A model generated the notes under the pieces. The model was given only the letters and a program-made list of their open reading frames with translations, did not search any database and had not been told where the DNA came from. Shown here in pieces: positions 49,353 to 58,398 of a stretch of 61,542 nucleotides of DNA. A program made the position numbers and the translations under genes. Source of the stretch: Saprospiraceae bacterium UBA6168 (GTDB taxonomy: Bacteria > Bacteroidota > Bacteroidia > Chitinophagales > Saprospiraceae); assembly GCA_002435785.1 (NCBI GenBank), contig DIUC01000072.1, positions 47,413 through 108,954 on the forward strand, given 5' to 3'. Each line of letters begins with the position of its first letter. The first letter of the stretch is position 1.

Positions 49353-51257
49353 ATGACCAACCCAACCGACATACTCAAGCAATACTGGGGTTTTGACGAG
49401 TTTAGGCCCTTACAGGAAGACATCATTCGCTCCGTGTTGGAGGGCAATGATGCACTGGCGCTATTGCCAACCGGGGGCGGAAAGTCCATCTGTTTTCAAG
49501 TGCCTGCCCTTTGCAAAGAGGGGGTGTGCATCGTGGTGTCGCCGCTCATTGCGCTGATGAAAGACCAAGTGGCCAATTTGAAGAAACGGGAAATTGCTGC
49601 CGAGGCCATTTTTTCGGGCATGGCCTACCGGGAGATTGACCGGATATTGGACAACGCAGCGTACGGGGGCATTAAGTTCCTCTACCTCTCGCCGGAGCGG
49701 CTCACCACAGACTTGGTTCGTGAGCGCATCAAGAAGATGAACGTTTGCCTGTTGGCGGTGGACGAAGCACACTGCATCTCGCAATGGGGCTACGACTTCC
49801 GACCACCTTACCTCCAAATTGCAGAGATACGAGAGCTGATGCCAGGCGTACCTGTGCTGGCCCTTACGGCTACCGCAACGACGGAAGTTGTGGTGGACAT
49901 TCAAGAAAAACTCCAGTTCAAGCGCAAAAACGTTTTCCAAAAAAGCTTTTCGAGGGCAAATCTTGCCTACGTCGTTTTGCCAGAGGAAAGCAAGTACACG
50001 AGACTGCTGGATATTCTGCGAAAAGTAAAAGGCTCGGGTGTAGTCTATGCCCGCAACCGAAAGATGACCAAAGACATCGCCAAGTTTTTGGTCGAAAACA
50101 AGATTTCCGCCGATTTTTACCATGCCGGACTTGCGCCAGATGAGCGCTCAAAGAAGCAAGAGGCTTGGATAGCAGGGAAGACGGCCATCATGGCCTGCAC
50201 CAATGCCTTTGGTATGGGCATTGACAAGCCTGATGTGCGCACCGTGGTCCACCTCGACCTTCCCGAAAGCCTCGAAGCCTATTTCCAAGAGGCAGGGCGG
50301 GCGGGGCGGGACGGCAAAAAGGCTTACGCAGTGTTACTTTACGCAGCAGAAGACAAGCGCAATTTGGAGCGAAACCTCATGGTCGCATTTCCCCCGGTTC
50401 AGGATATCCGGCAGACCTACCGGGCATTGGGCAGTTATTTTCAGTTGGCGGTGGGCGGAGGCGAGTTTCAGAGCTTTGATTTTGACATCGCCGATTTCTG
50501 CAAAAACTTTAAGCTCGAAGTCATCAAAACCTATTCCTGCATCAAAATTTTGGAACAGGAAGGCTGGATTACGCTTACCGATTCGGTTTGGATACCTTCG
50601 AGCTTCATGGTGCTGGTGACGAGGGAGCAGCTTTACGATTTTCAGTTGAAAAATCCAGCATTGGACTCCGTTGTCAAATCGCTGCTCCGGCTGACAGAAG
50701 GAGCGTTCCAACATTTCGTGCCGATACAGGAGGCGGCAGTGGCCCGGCTGCTGAAGACCACTCCCGACAAAGTGCTACCTGCCATCCAACAATTGCACAA
50801 AGAAGGCGTCATCGAGTTCAGGCCCATGAAGGACAAGCCACAACTGACCTTCACCAAAGAACGGGTGGACGCCTCCAACTTGACCATTGACCTCACAGCT
50901 TACAACCTTCGGAAAGAACGACAGCGAATTCGGATGGAAAAAGCCATCAGTTATGCCACGACCGCTCGATGCCGGAGCCAGCAATTGCTGGAATATTTCG
51001 GAGAGGAAGGCCTCACTTGCGGGGTGTGCGATGTATGCCTTGGGCGTACGAAGGCGGAACTCTCTACTGATGATTTTGAGCGTTACAAACTGAAAATCAA
51101 GCAGTTAATCATTGCGGAGCGAATAACGGAACGCCAACTCTTGGAGGCATTCTCGGCAAACCGACAAACGAACGTGCTTCAAGCCCTGTCCTTTCTCATG
51201 GACGAGGGGCAAGTAGCAGCTGAGGGCGGTTTTTTAACCTGGAAACCAGCGAAATGA
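49353..51257 (+). CDS. recQ: RecQ-family ATP-dependent DNA helicase
   Basis: A 634-residue superfamily 2 helicase. Motif 0 is YWGFDEFRPLQEDII, Walker A LLPTGGGKSICFQ (about 38-50), motif II AVDEAHCISQWGYDFRP, motif III ALTATAT and motif VI QEAGRAGRDG. The C-terminal zinc site is CRSQQLLEYFGE with CGVCDVC. RecQ unwinds 3'-tailed duplexes and branched DNA in recombination repair. The winged-helix region is present, but a full HRDC domain is not obvious. The glycosyltransferase start codon overlaps its stop (ATGA), so the two are translationally coupled. Confidence 0.95.
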   Translation: MTNPTDILKQYWGFDEFRPLQEDIIRSVLEGNDALALLPTGGGKSICFQVPALCKEGVCIVVSPLIALMKDQVANLKKREIAAEAIFSGMAYREIDRILDNAAYGGIKFLYLSPERLTTDLVRERIKKMNVCLLAVDEAHCISQWGYDFRPPYLQIAEIRELMPGVPVLALTATATTEVVVDIQEKLQFKRKNVFQKSFSRANLAYVVLPEESKYTRLLDILRKVKGSGVVYARNRKMTKDIAKFLVENKISADFYHAGLAPDERSKKQEAWIAGKTAIMACTNAFGMGIDKPDVRTVVHLDLPESLEAYFQEAGRAGRDGKKAYAVLLYAAEDKRNLERNLMVAFPPVQDIRQTYRALGSYFQLAVGGGEFQSFDFDIADFCKNFKLEVIKTYSCIKILEQEGWITLTDSVWIPSSFMVLVTREQLYDFQLKNPALDSVVKSLLRLTEGAFQHFVPIQEAAVARLLKTTPDKVLPAIQQLHKEGVIEFRPMKDKPQLTFTKERVDASNLTIDLTAYNLRKERQRIRMEKAISYATTARCRSQQLLEYFGEEGLTCGVCDVCLGRTKAELSTDDFERYKLKIKQLIIAERITERQLLEAFSANRQTNVLQALSFLMDEGQVAAEGGFLTWKPAK

Positions 51258-52354
51258 AACGAATCATCTGTACCGTCAGCAATGACTTGACGTACGACCA
51301 ACGGATGATTCGGATATGCACCAGCTTGGCCTCGGCGGGCTATGAGGTGCAGTTGGTGGGTCGTGAACTTCCCAGTAGCCGACCTATTGCCCTTCAAAGC
51401 TTTGCCCAAAAACGCCTTCGACTTCTCTTCAAAAGCGGCAAGTTTTTTTACTTGGAACTAAATCTCCGCTTGTTTTTTTTCCTGCTTTTTTCAAGGTTCG
51501 ACATTGTGTATTCCGTGGATTTGGACACCCTGCTTCCCGGAAGGGCAGTGGCAGCCCTGCGCCGCAAAACCTGCGTGTTTGATGCCCACGAGTATTTCAC
51601 GGAAGTGCCGGAATTGTCTGACAGGCCATTCACAAAAAAGGTTTGGGAAATGGCAGCACGGTTGGCCGTCCCCGGCCTTCGTTATGCAATTACCGTTTGC
51701 GACAGCCTCGCCAACGTTTTTCATAAAAGGTATGGTGTCCATTTTGCGGTGGTTCGGAACGTGCCGCTTGTGCGCCAAGTGGATGCATTGCGGGTACGTA
51801 AGCCAGATGCCTCATTCATTCTAATCTACCAAGGTGCACTGAACGATGGACGGGGATTGGAGGAAAGCATCCTTGCCATGAAAATGCTCGAAGGGGTTGA
51901 ACTTTGGATTTGCGGGGAGGGTGATTTGTCCGACAAATTACGGGATTTGGCGCTGAAATCTGGCGTAGCACCGCAAGTGAAGTTTTTGGGGAAAATTCGG
52001 CCAGCGGAACTTGCAGGGTTGACTTCCCTCGCAGACTTGGGACTTAACCTGCTGAAAAACAAGGGGTTGAACTATTATTACTCCCTTGCCAACAAAGCTT
52101 TTGACTACATACAGGCAGGGTTGCCATCTATCAACATGGCCTTCCCGGAGTATCTCCGGCTAAATCAAGAATTTGACGTTTTTTACTTGATTGAGGAATT
52201 GGAACCCCGGCAAATTGCGGAAGCAGTAGCACTTCTTCGAAGCGACAAAATTCGCTACGAAAACATGGCAATCAGGTGCAGGGAAGCTGCAAAGACGCTG
52301 AACTGGCAGGTGGAATCGAAGAAATTGCTGGAATTATTCCAAAAAATCGGCTAA
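51254..52354 (+). CDS. Glycosyltransferase, GT-B fold (GT4-like)
   Basis: A 366-residue protein. N-terminal VSNDLTYDQRMIRICTSLASAGYEV and VYSVDLDTLLPG, then FDAHEYFTEVPE, are typical of Bacteroidota GT4-like transferases. The C-terminal half has LIYQGALNDGRGLEESILAM, ELWICGEGDL, VKFLGKIRPAELAGL and the sugar-nucleotide motif KAFDYIQAGLPSI. It probably adds a sugar in surface polysaccharide or glycolipid synthesis; donor and acceptor are unknown. Its first four bases overlap the recQ stop, an odd functional pairing. Confidence 0.88.
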   Translation: MKRIICTVSNDLTYDQRMIRICTSLASAGYEVQLVGRELPSSRPIALQSFAQKRLRLLFKSGKFFYLELNLRLFFFLLFSRFDIVYSVDLDTLLPGRAVAALRRKTCVFDAHEYFTEVPELSDRPFTKKVWEMAARLAVPGLRYAITVCDSLANVFHKRYGVHFAVVRNVPLVRQVDALRVRKPDASFILIYQGALNDGRGLEESILAMKMLEGVELWICGEGDLSDKLRDLALKSGVAPQVKFLGKIRPAELAGLTSLADLGLNLLKNKGLNYYYSLANKAFDYIQAGLPSINMAFPEYLRLNQEFDVFYLIEELEPRQIAEAVALLRSDKIRYENMAIRCREAAKTLNWQVESKKLLELFQKIG

Positions 52355-52371
52355 TCTCCTCCAACTCAACA

Positions 52372-52815
52372 TCAAAGCTCTTTTAACAAACCTTGTGAGG
52401 AGGTGTCGTTTGCCTCCAAATCGGTTGGTGGCACTGCCTTGTTTAGCTCCAGTCGGAAAGGAACATTGTTGATGACCATGTTGATGGCCAAGAAGTTGGG
52501 CGTCAGAGAATCAATGGTATAAATGCTGGGCGGATCTCCTTTCTGCTTGATGTTGTTGCCGGAAAAGCTATAATCATAGGTCTGTTCCATAAAGGTAGGT
52601 GTCAGGTTGGTCTTCATGCTGCCCGCTTCGGTGAACTCGTAATAGGTGCCGGTCATGGTTTCCGTTTGCTTGCCGTTACGCCACGCCTTTGCTATTTCCC
52701 AGCGGCCAAGTAAGTGGTTTTGGTCAAGTACAGGTGCTTTTTGGCCATCAGTCTGGCAGGAGGCCAACCAGCATGTAGCAGCCAAGAATGTGAAGCGAAT
52801 TAGTTTGGACGACAT
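52372..52815 (-). CDS. Small lipoprotein, lipocalin-like
   Basis: A 147-residue protein with signal and lipobox (CWLASC, Cys20). The mature part, LLGRWEIAKAWRNGKQTETM then YYEFTEAGSMKTNL, and the strand-rich remainder resemble lipocalin-like DUF4923/DUF5004 lipoproteins of Bacteroidota. Such proteins are thought to bind small hydrophobic ligands, but function here is unknown. It converges on the glycosyltransferase. A minus-strand -7-like TAATTTTG (52919-52926) lies about 100 nt upstream. Confidence 0.78.
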   Translation of the reverse strand: MSSKLIRFTFLAATCWLASCQTDGQKAPVLDQNHLLGRWEIAKAWRNGKQTETMTGTYYEFTEAGSMKTNLTPTFMEQTYDYSFSGNNIKQKGDPPSIYTIDSLTPNFLAINMVINNVPFRLELNKAVPPTDLEANDTSSQGLLKEL

Positions 52816-53111
52816 ATTTTGGAGAGTTGAAGGGCGTTAAAAAAGTCCAAAAACGACAGTGATGGCTGTTTTTGAAGACTCCGTTGTTGTTTAGCCTGCT
52901 TGCGCAATGTAAACGCTGCAAAATTACGCAAATCCTGATATTTATTGGAGCTGGGAAATATCCCGAAAAATCAATCCATGCCTTGCCCAACCCTATGGTT
53001 GGTTGCCGCTGTCTTATGGCATGAATGATGGCTTGTTTGCAGAAATATTCACAAATTCTGCTCAGAACATTCAAATGGTTGCTGTATCCTTTATCATCAA
53101 AAATTAAAATC

Positions 53112-54395
53112 ATGAAAGCGAATCATTTTAAACTCTTCCTGTTGCTGGCTGTGACCAGCATTTTTTCGCAAGGCTGCCTTAAGGACGATTGCGAGCGAAA
53201 ACTGACTTATACCCGCGTGGAACCAGTGTACAAAACCCTCGACGAGCTGCACACTGGTACAGCCGTGGTAGAAGGCCCTCGAACACTTGGTAATACTGGC
53301 GTTCTTTATTATTACAATAGCAAAATCTACATCAACGAGCGTGGGGAAGGAATTCACGTTATTGACAATGCAGACCCGAAAAACCCAGTCAATACGGCTT
53401 TCATCGCCATACCCGGCAACGAGAGCTTCGCCATCAAGAATGGTATCCTGTATGCGAGCAGCTATATTGACCTGCTGGCCATTGACTTGAGCAGCCAACA
53501 GGTCGTGGGGCGCACGGAAAGCGTTTTTCCGCCGCTGTGGGAAGACTTGGCCAACAACCAAGTCGCTGTTTCCTACAAGGAAACCAAGGTGACCGAGGAG
53601 GTTGATTGCGATACCTACTCCAATTTTTACAATAGGAATGGGGAGTTCATTGACTTCGTAGGTGGTGGAATGGAAGGCGATTTTGCCCTCCAAAATGCCT
53701 CAAACGACAACAACCTAAGCGGCGGCACGGGCATTGGTGGCTCCATGGCAAGGTTCACCATCGTCGGGGATTACCTTTATGTGGTGGACCAAAGCAGCCT
53801 CGACGTGTTCAGCCTCTCTAACCCCAGCCAGCCATCGGCCACCAATACGGTGGAAATGGGGTGGGGCATCGAAACCATTTTTCCGTACCAAGACAAATTG
53901 TTCATCGGCTCCAATGCGGGCATGTACATTTTCGACAACTCCAACCCCAGCGCTCCGAACTTGCTATCCAAGTTCGAACATGCGAGGGCTTGTGACCCAG
54001 TTTTTGTCAAGGACAACTATGCTTACGTGACCTTGCGCAGTGGAACAGAGTGCGAGGGGTTCACGAACCAGCTTGATTTGATTGATATTACGAACCTGAC
54101 TTCGCCATTCTTGGTCAAGACTTTTCAGATGCAGAACCCGCACGGGCTGTCAATTTCTGGCAACAACCTGTTTCTTTGTGAGGGGGCATTTGGCCTAAAA
54201 TCCTTCGACATCACCGACCCAACCACACTCGGCCAACACCTGCTCGACCATGAAGCCAATCTCCACGCATTCGATGCAATTTCCTTGAATGGACAACAAA
54301 GCCTGCTAATGGTGATTGGAGAGGACGGGTTGTATCAGTACAACACGGAAGACCCTGCCGACCTCAAGTTTTTGAGCAAAATCCCAACGAATTAA
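53112..54395 (+). CDS. Lipoprotein with LVIVD repeats (beta-propeller)
   Basis: A 427-residue protein with signal and lipobox (FSQGC, Cys21). Repeats of the LVIVD type are visible: GIHVIDNADPKNPVNTAFI, LDVFSLSNPSQPSAT, MYIFDNSNPSAPNLLSKF, LDLIDITNLTSPFLVKTF and LKSFDITDPTTLGQHL. They form a beta-propeller found in secreted Bacteroidota proteins. It is probably on the cell surface as a binding protein; no enzyme motif is seen. The start at 53112 is set by the lipoprotein signal. A terminator follows. Confidence 0.87.
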   Translation: MKANHFKLFLLLAVTSIFSQGCLKDDCERKLTYTRVEPVYKTLDELHTGTAVVEGPRTLGNTGVLYYYNSKIYINERGEGIHVIDNADPKNPVNTAFIAIPGNESFAIKNGILYASSYIDLLAIDLSSQQVVGRTESVFPPLWEDLANNQVAVSYKETKVTEEVDCDTYSNFYNRNGEFIDFVGGGMEGDFALQNASNDNNLSGGTGIGGSMARFTIVGDYLYVVDQSSLDVFSLSNPSQPSATNTVEMGWGIETIFPYQDKLFIGSNAGMYIFDNSNPSAPNLLSKFEHARACDPVFVKDNYAYVTLRSGTECEGFTNQLDLIDITNLTSPFLVKTFQMQNPHGLSISGNNLFLCEGAFGLKSFDITDPTTLGQHLLDHEANLHAFDAISLNGQQSLLMVIGEDGLYQYNTEDPADLKFLSKIPTN

Positions 54396-54430
54396 TTGTG
54401 CTGACGTAACAATTTACTGGATGAAGAATG

Positions 54431-54472
54431 GGGGTAAATGATTGATTTTCAATTGTTTACCCCTTTTTTTTT
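54431..54472 (+). terminator. Terminator after the LVIVD gene
   Basis: Stem GGGGTAAA with TTTACCCC, extended by an imperfect inner stem (ATTG/CAAT), then nine T. The T tract runs into the last base of the convergent rnd gene. Confidence 0.85.
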
Positions 54473-55664
54473 ATTCCACCTCTGCCTCCTGCATCTTCAG
54501 CTCAAACTTGCCATCCAAGAACTTGATTTCCAAGTTCCGGCGATGCTTGAACCATGAGACGATTTCATCGCCCAAAAACGCCCGGCGCCAGCCGGAGAAG
54601 GTAGCGTCGTCGAAGAAGTCCTTGTCATTTTTCATCTTCTTCAAGATATTGCGGGGCATGACGATATGGTGGGATATGCCCTCTTGGAGGCACTTATATC
54701 GCACCAGGAGGTCAAGCATTTCCATCAAGATGTCCTGCTTGGGGTTGTCGCTATTGTCACGAGGAATGCGGTTGAGCACTTCCCGCTCCACCTCGGTGGC
54801 AGGTGCTTCGTACAGCTCGACGAACTTTTTGCCAAACTTGCCAACGAGGTTGTCCGGCAGGCGGCGGTCGTTTTGCAAGGCATCCAGACCAGAGTGGACG
54901 GCCCGCACAATGGCGCTGATGTACTTGCTTGGCAGCACCATTTCCTTGGAGTGGTTCCGGCGCTCGGCCTCCTCGGTCCGCCACAGCATCAGGCGCAGCA
55001 GGAACACTTGCTCTCGGCGGCGAAGGCTCTTGATGATATTGCTCTCCAGCACCTCCTTGTAGGGGTCGGTCTCGTAGGTTTCCGGGTCTTCGAGCTGCTT
55101 GAACTCCTCGTAGGCCCAGGAGAGGCGGCCCGATTTTTCCAACAGTTTGGTGATATTTACCCAAAGTTGGTAAAGGTGGATCACGTCATGCAGGGCATAA
55201 TGGAGCTGTTTGGCCTGGAAGGGTCGCCGCTCCCAGTCCGTCACGGTGTAGCCCTTGCTTACCACGATGTTCAGTTCGCTTTCCACCAACTTGCTGAACC
55301 CGACCGGATGCTTGTAGCCGATGAAGGAGGCAGCTATTTGCGTGTCGAAAGTGTTGCGGGGAAGTATGCCGTATTGGATGTTGAACAGGCGATAGTCATT
55401 GTCGCCTGCATGCACGATTTTAAGCACCTTTTCGTCCACCAGTATATCAATCACGGGCTGGATGTCCTTTATTTTCAGGGGGTCAATGAGGTAGAAACCA
55501 TTGGGCGTGCCCACTTGAATCAAGCAGATAAGCGTCAAAAATCGCTTCTCTCCGATGAACTCTGTATCGAAGCACATCCATGCTATGCCTTTGTTTTCCT
55601 CGGCAAACTTTGCCAATCCAGCGGCATCTTCTATCAGCGTGTAATTGATTCCGGATTCAGACAT
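54471..55664 (-). CDS. rnd: Ribonuclease D
   Basis: A 397-residue 3'-5' exoribonuclease of the DEDDy class. Exo I is MCFDTEFIGE (Asp33, Glu35), Exo II IVHAGDNDYRLF (Asp90) and Exo III YALHDVIHLYQLW (Tyr and Asp). After the nuclease domain comes an HRDC-like region (RREQVFLLRLMLWRTEEAE) and a second helical domain. It should trim tRNA and other small RNA 3' ends. The start at 55664 (MSESGINYTLIEDAAG) is preferred: the frame stays open much further upstream but would run antisense through the RmlD-like gene. Confidence 0.92.
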   Translation of the reverse strand: MSESGINYTLIEDAAGLAKFAEENKGIAWMCFDTEFIGEKRFLTLICLIQVGTPNGFYLIDPLKIKDIQPVIDILVDEKVLKIVHAGDNDYRLFNIQYGILPRNTFDTQIAASFIGYKHPVGFSKLVESELNIVVSKGYTVTDWERRPFQAKQLHYALHDVIHLYQLWVNITKLLEKSGRLSWAYEEFKQLEDPETYETDPYKEVLESNIIKSLRRREQVFLLRLMLWRTEEAERRNHSKEMVLPSKYISAIVRAVHSGLDALQNDRRLPDNLVGKFGKKFVELYEAPATEVEREVLNRIPRDNSDNPKQDILMEMLDLLVRYKCLQEGISHHIVMPRNILKKMKNDKDFFDDATFSGWRRAFLGDEIVSWFKHRRNLEIKFLDGKFELKMQEAEVE

Positions 55665-55925
55665 AAAGGACCTGGGTTTGTAGGTTAGATTTGCAGCAAA
55701 TAATTCTGGGCGTACTTTATTCGCAAAAGCTTGGGCTTTGTTTCGCTGGCGCAATTTTTCGCCGTTGATTTGCCCAAGGTTCCGATAAAACCACGGCGAA
55801 GATAGAAAAATTGGTAGCTGTGGAAAGAATAATATGGGTTTGTAATTGCGCACGTTCAGGGGGCGTTTTGGTTGATAATCCAAACAACCACAACGACTTA
55901 ACATTGCACACAATCTATCCAGAAA

Positions 55926-56801
55926 ATGACAAAAAAACTCTTGGTCACCGGTGCATCGGGTTTCTTGGGCTGGCACGTGGCCAGACACGCCCAAGCTGAC
56001 TGGCGGGTGGTGGGCACTTGGCACGGCCATCCTGCCGGACTGCTCCCAAAGTCGGAGGCCATGCAACTTGACCTCACCCACCGGGACGCCATTTGGCAAG
56101 CGCTCAAAGCGGTAAATCCCGATGCTGTCTTCCATTTGGCAGCAGCATCGAACCCCGCCCATTGCGAAGCGAACATGGAAAAAACACGCTTGCTGAATGT
56201 GGACGCCACCACTTGGTTGGTAGAGATGTGCGCCGAGCGCAACATCAAGTTGTTGTTCACTTCCAGCTCGCAGGTGTACGATGGCGTGGAAGCCCCTTTC
56301 AGTGAGTCCCCAAACCCATCCCCGCAAAACGAGTATGGGCGGCAAAAGCTGGCAGCAGAGCAGGCCATTCGGCAGTTGACCCCATCGGCCATCATCGTGC
56401 GGGTGGCGGTGATGTACGGAAAAGCGGGCAATGGCACCAACAACTTCCTGTTGCAATGGCTCGATACTTGGCGGAACGGTGGGGCCGTGACCGCTTTCCA
56501 CGACGAAATCAGGTCGTTCTTGAGTGGTCAATCGGCGGTGGCGGGGCTTTTTATGTTGTTGGAAAAAGCAGCGGAGGGCATTTTCAACCTCGGTGGTGCT
56601 ACGGCGGTGAGCCGATATGATTTTGCAAAAATGGCCAGCAAAGTCTTCCTTTTGCCGACGGCGGGAATCATTGGAAAATCACAAAAAGAAGTGGAGACGG
56701 CAGCGTTCAGACCCGCCGACCTGACGTTGGACCTTCATAAAATAAGGGATATTGGGTTTAAGCCTGCGTCGCTTGAAGGTGGATTGGAGGGTTATTTATG
56801 A
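55926..56801 (+). CDS. RmlD-like NAD(P)-dependent sugar epimerase/reductase
   Basis: A 291-residue extended SDR protein. Cofactor motif TGASGFLG (8-15), VFHLAAASNPAHCE, FTSSSQVYDG and the catalytic YGRQK (YxxxK) are present. Overall it resembles RmlD (dTDP-4-dehydrorhamnose reductase) more than RmlB. It could complete dTDP-rhamnose synthesis with the rmlB gene at the start of the window, but it stands alone, divergent from rnd, and could act on another nucleotide sugar or methionine adenosyltransferase-like partner. Confidence 0.85.
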   Translation: MTKKLLVTGASGFLGWHVARHAQADWRVVGTWHGHPAGLLPKSEAMQLDLTHRDAIWQALKAVNPDAVFHLAAASNPAHCEANMEKTRLLNVDATTWLVEMCAERNIKLLFTSSSQVYDGVEAPFSESPNPSPQNEYGRQKLAAEQAIRQLTPSAIIVRVAVMYGKAGNGTNNFLLQWLDTWRNGGAVTAFHDEIRSFLSGQSAVAGLFMLLEKAAEGIFNLGGATAVSRYDFAKMASKVFLLPTAGIIGKSQKEVETAAFRPADLTLDLHKIRDIGFKPASLEGGLEGYL

Positions 56802-56837
56802 ACTGCCAGAAACCAAAAGCCTGCATCGTCAACATCC

Positions 56838-57461
56838 TCAAAACATGTACATCGTCTTGAACGACAGGAAATATCCAACCAACGAGTCGAGGCCCAATTC
56901 GTGTTTTCTGTTGTTGTAAAGCAGGTTGATAGAGCGGTTCCATCGGCCACCGATGGCAAAATGTTTCGAGAAGAAAAAATCTGCCCCGATGGTAATGCCG
57001 TAGTCGTTGTTGTGAAAATTGTCCACTTCCTCGTCGTGCTTGCTGCCTATGGCTTTGGCCTCCAACAAGCGGCTGAAGGTGAACCCGCCAGTGACCTGCA
57101 CTTTGTAGTATTCCTCCTCTTCTTTGTACCAATCCTTGTAGGAAAGCATCACGGGAACTTCCACGTATCGGAGGCTGATGTCGAGGTCGCCATTGATAAA
57201 ATGGACGCTGTTGTCAAAACTGCCCCGCTGCGAGTAGAGCATCTCAATGATAAGGTCGGTTTTGTCTTTTAGCCCTGCAACGGCTCGAAGGCCACCATGC
57301 AGTCCAAGGCGGTTGTAGCCTGCCGAGTCGTCGCCCTTGATTTGGGCAGCATTCAGGCCAAGCACCAAGCCAGCCTTGAATCGCTGCTGCGCCTCGGCGG
57401 TCTGTTGCAGAATGGTAAATGAAAAAAGGAGGATGGTGGTAGTGGCGATAATTTGTTTCAT
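56838..57461 (-). CDS. Outer membrane beta-barrel protein (PorT-like)
   Basis: A 207-residue protein with signal peptide (MKQIIATTTILLFSFTILQQTAEA-Q). The mature part is a series of alternating amphipathic strands (FKAGLVLGLNAAQIKGDD, LGLHGGLRAVAGL, LRYVEVPVMLSYKDWY, YGITIGADFFFSKHF) ending in F, the common outer-membrane signature. It fits the PorT/OMP_b-brl_2 family. Some members belong to T9SS, but this one is not next to T9SS genes, so a generic role is assumed. It follows the acyltransferase gene by about 40 bp. Confidence 0.85.
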   Translation of the reverse strand: MKQIIATTTILLFSFTILQQTAEAQQRFKAGLVLGLNAAQIKGDDSAGYNRLGLHGGLRAVAGLKDKTDLIIEMLYSQRGSFDNSVHFINGDLDISLRYVEVPVMLSYKDWYKEEEEYYKVQVTGGFTFSRLLEAKAIGSKHDEEVDNFHNNDYGITIGADFFFSKHFAIGGRWNRSINLLYNNRKHELGLDSLVGYFLSFKTMYMF

Positions 57462-57502
57462 ATTTCTATTCAAGTTAGCAGCAGGGTGGATTTGCGTGTT
57501 TT

Positions 57503-58273
57503 TCAATCGGCAAACGCTGGAATCGCTTCGGTTGTTTTTTCCAATTCGAACTCCTGTCGGATGGCCAACATATTCTCGTCAATCCAGTCTTTGGCCATTT
57601 TCACCAATTCATCCGTATTGTCGGAGAATATCGGCTCGCCGTATCGGATTTTGATGTACATGCGTTTCCGACCAAAACACCGAATAAAATGCGGAAGGAA
57701 GGTTTCGTCGCCGACCCATGCGTCACTCTCCTCTTTGTACTCGATGGCCATGGGTACGATGCCGTACCCTTCTTTTGCCGCCAGGTTAAAAGCCCCCGTG
57801 CGGAAGTCTATCGTCGTTGGTTGCAAATGCGTGGTGCCTTCCGGATAAACCAGCACCGAAAAGCCCATCTTGAGTGCTTCCCGCATGGCATCCAGCGCAC
57901 CAGTTCGGCTTGTTTTACTCTGCCGCTTGACGAAAATGATACCCGTTCGCCTGGCCCCATAACCAATAAGCGGCCAATTGGATACCTCTGCTTTGACCAC
58001 CGGAAGTGCCCGCACCTCAGACATGGCAAGTATGCCATCCAAATAGCAGCGGTGGTTGCCGATGTAGATAAAGTTTCCTGGAGGCGGTGAGCCTTTTTTG
58101 TCCGCCCGAACGCCCAATTGGTGCAGTACCCAACCCAACCAAAGCTGGCTGGTGTTGAAGGCATGGTCGAGGTCCCTGCCCCTGAAAAGGGCCGGCACTA
58201 CCACCCAAACGATATGGAAAATCAGGCAGCCTACCAAAATCACCGCCCGATAGCATACTCGAAGTGTCTTCAT
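57503..58273 (-). CDS. 1-acyl-sn-glycerol-3-phosphate acyltransferase family protein (PlsC-like)
   Basis: A 256-residue membrane-associated acyltransferase with one N-terminal hydrophobic segment (9-29). Catalytic motif NHRCYLD (His74, Asp79), GIIFVKRQ (motif II), YPEGTTHL (EGT 145-147) and GIVPMAIEY (motif IV) are all intact. It transfers acyl chains to lysophosphatidic acid or, by analogy with OlsA/GlsA, to a lyso-aminolipid. It lies 125 bp downstream of the OlsF/GlsF-like gene on the same strand, probably in one operon. Confidence 0.9.
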   Translation of the reverse strand: MKTLRVCYRAVILVGCLIFHIVWVVVPALFRGRDLDHAFNTSQLWLGWVLHQLGVRADKKGSPPPGNFIYIGNHRCYLDGILAMSEVRALPVVKAEVSNWPLIGYGARRTGIIFVKRQSKTSRTGALDAMREALKMGFSVLVYPEGTTHLQPTTIDFRTGAFNLAAKEGYGIVPMAIEYKEESDAWVGDETFLPHFIRCFGRKRMYIKIRYGEPIFSDNTDELVKMAKDWIDENMLAIRQEFELEKTTEAIPAFAD

Positions 58274-58398
58274 TATTTGGAAGCTATTCGCTAATATTTT
58301 GGTTAAAAACGGCTGCGAAGTTAGATGAATTTGGTTTTGGGGTGCCAGTTTTTAGGTTCCTTCTCCAGAACCCTAACCTGTATGCCGCTGGGAATTTC

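Noticed and set aside
2737..54395. Defence island hypothesis (ClpB-like, HerA-like, NUC1 nuclease, NYN, recQ)
   Set aside because: The candidates are spread over 50 kb among housekeeping genes, with no integrase, restriction or toxin-antitoxin partners.
55665..56531. Long N-terminal extension of the rnd reading frame
   Set aside because: It would overlap the RmlD-like gene almost entirely on the opposite strand and shows no conserved sequence before MSESGINY.
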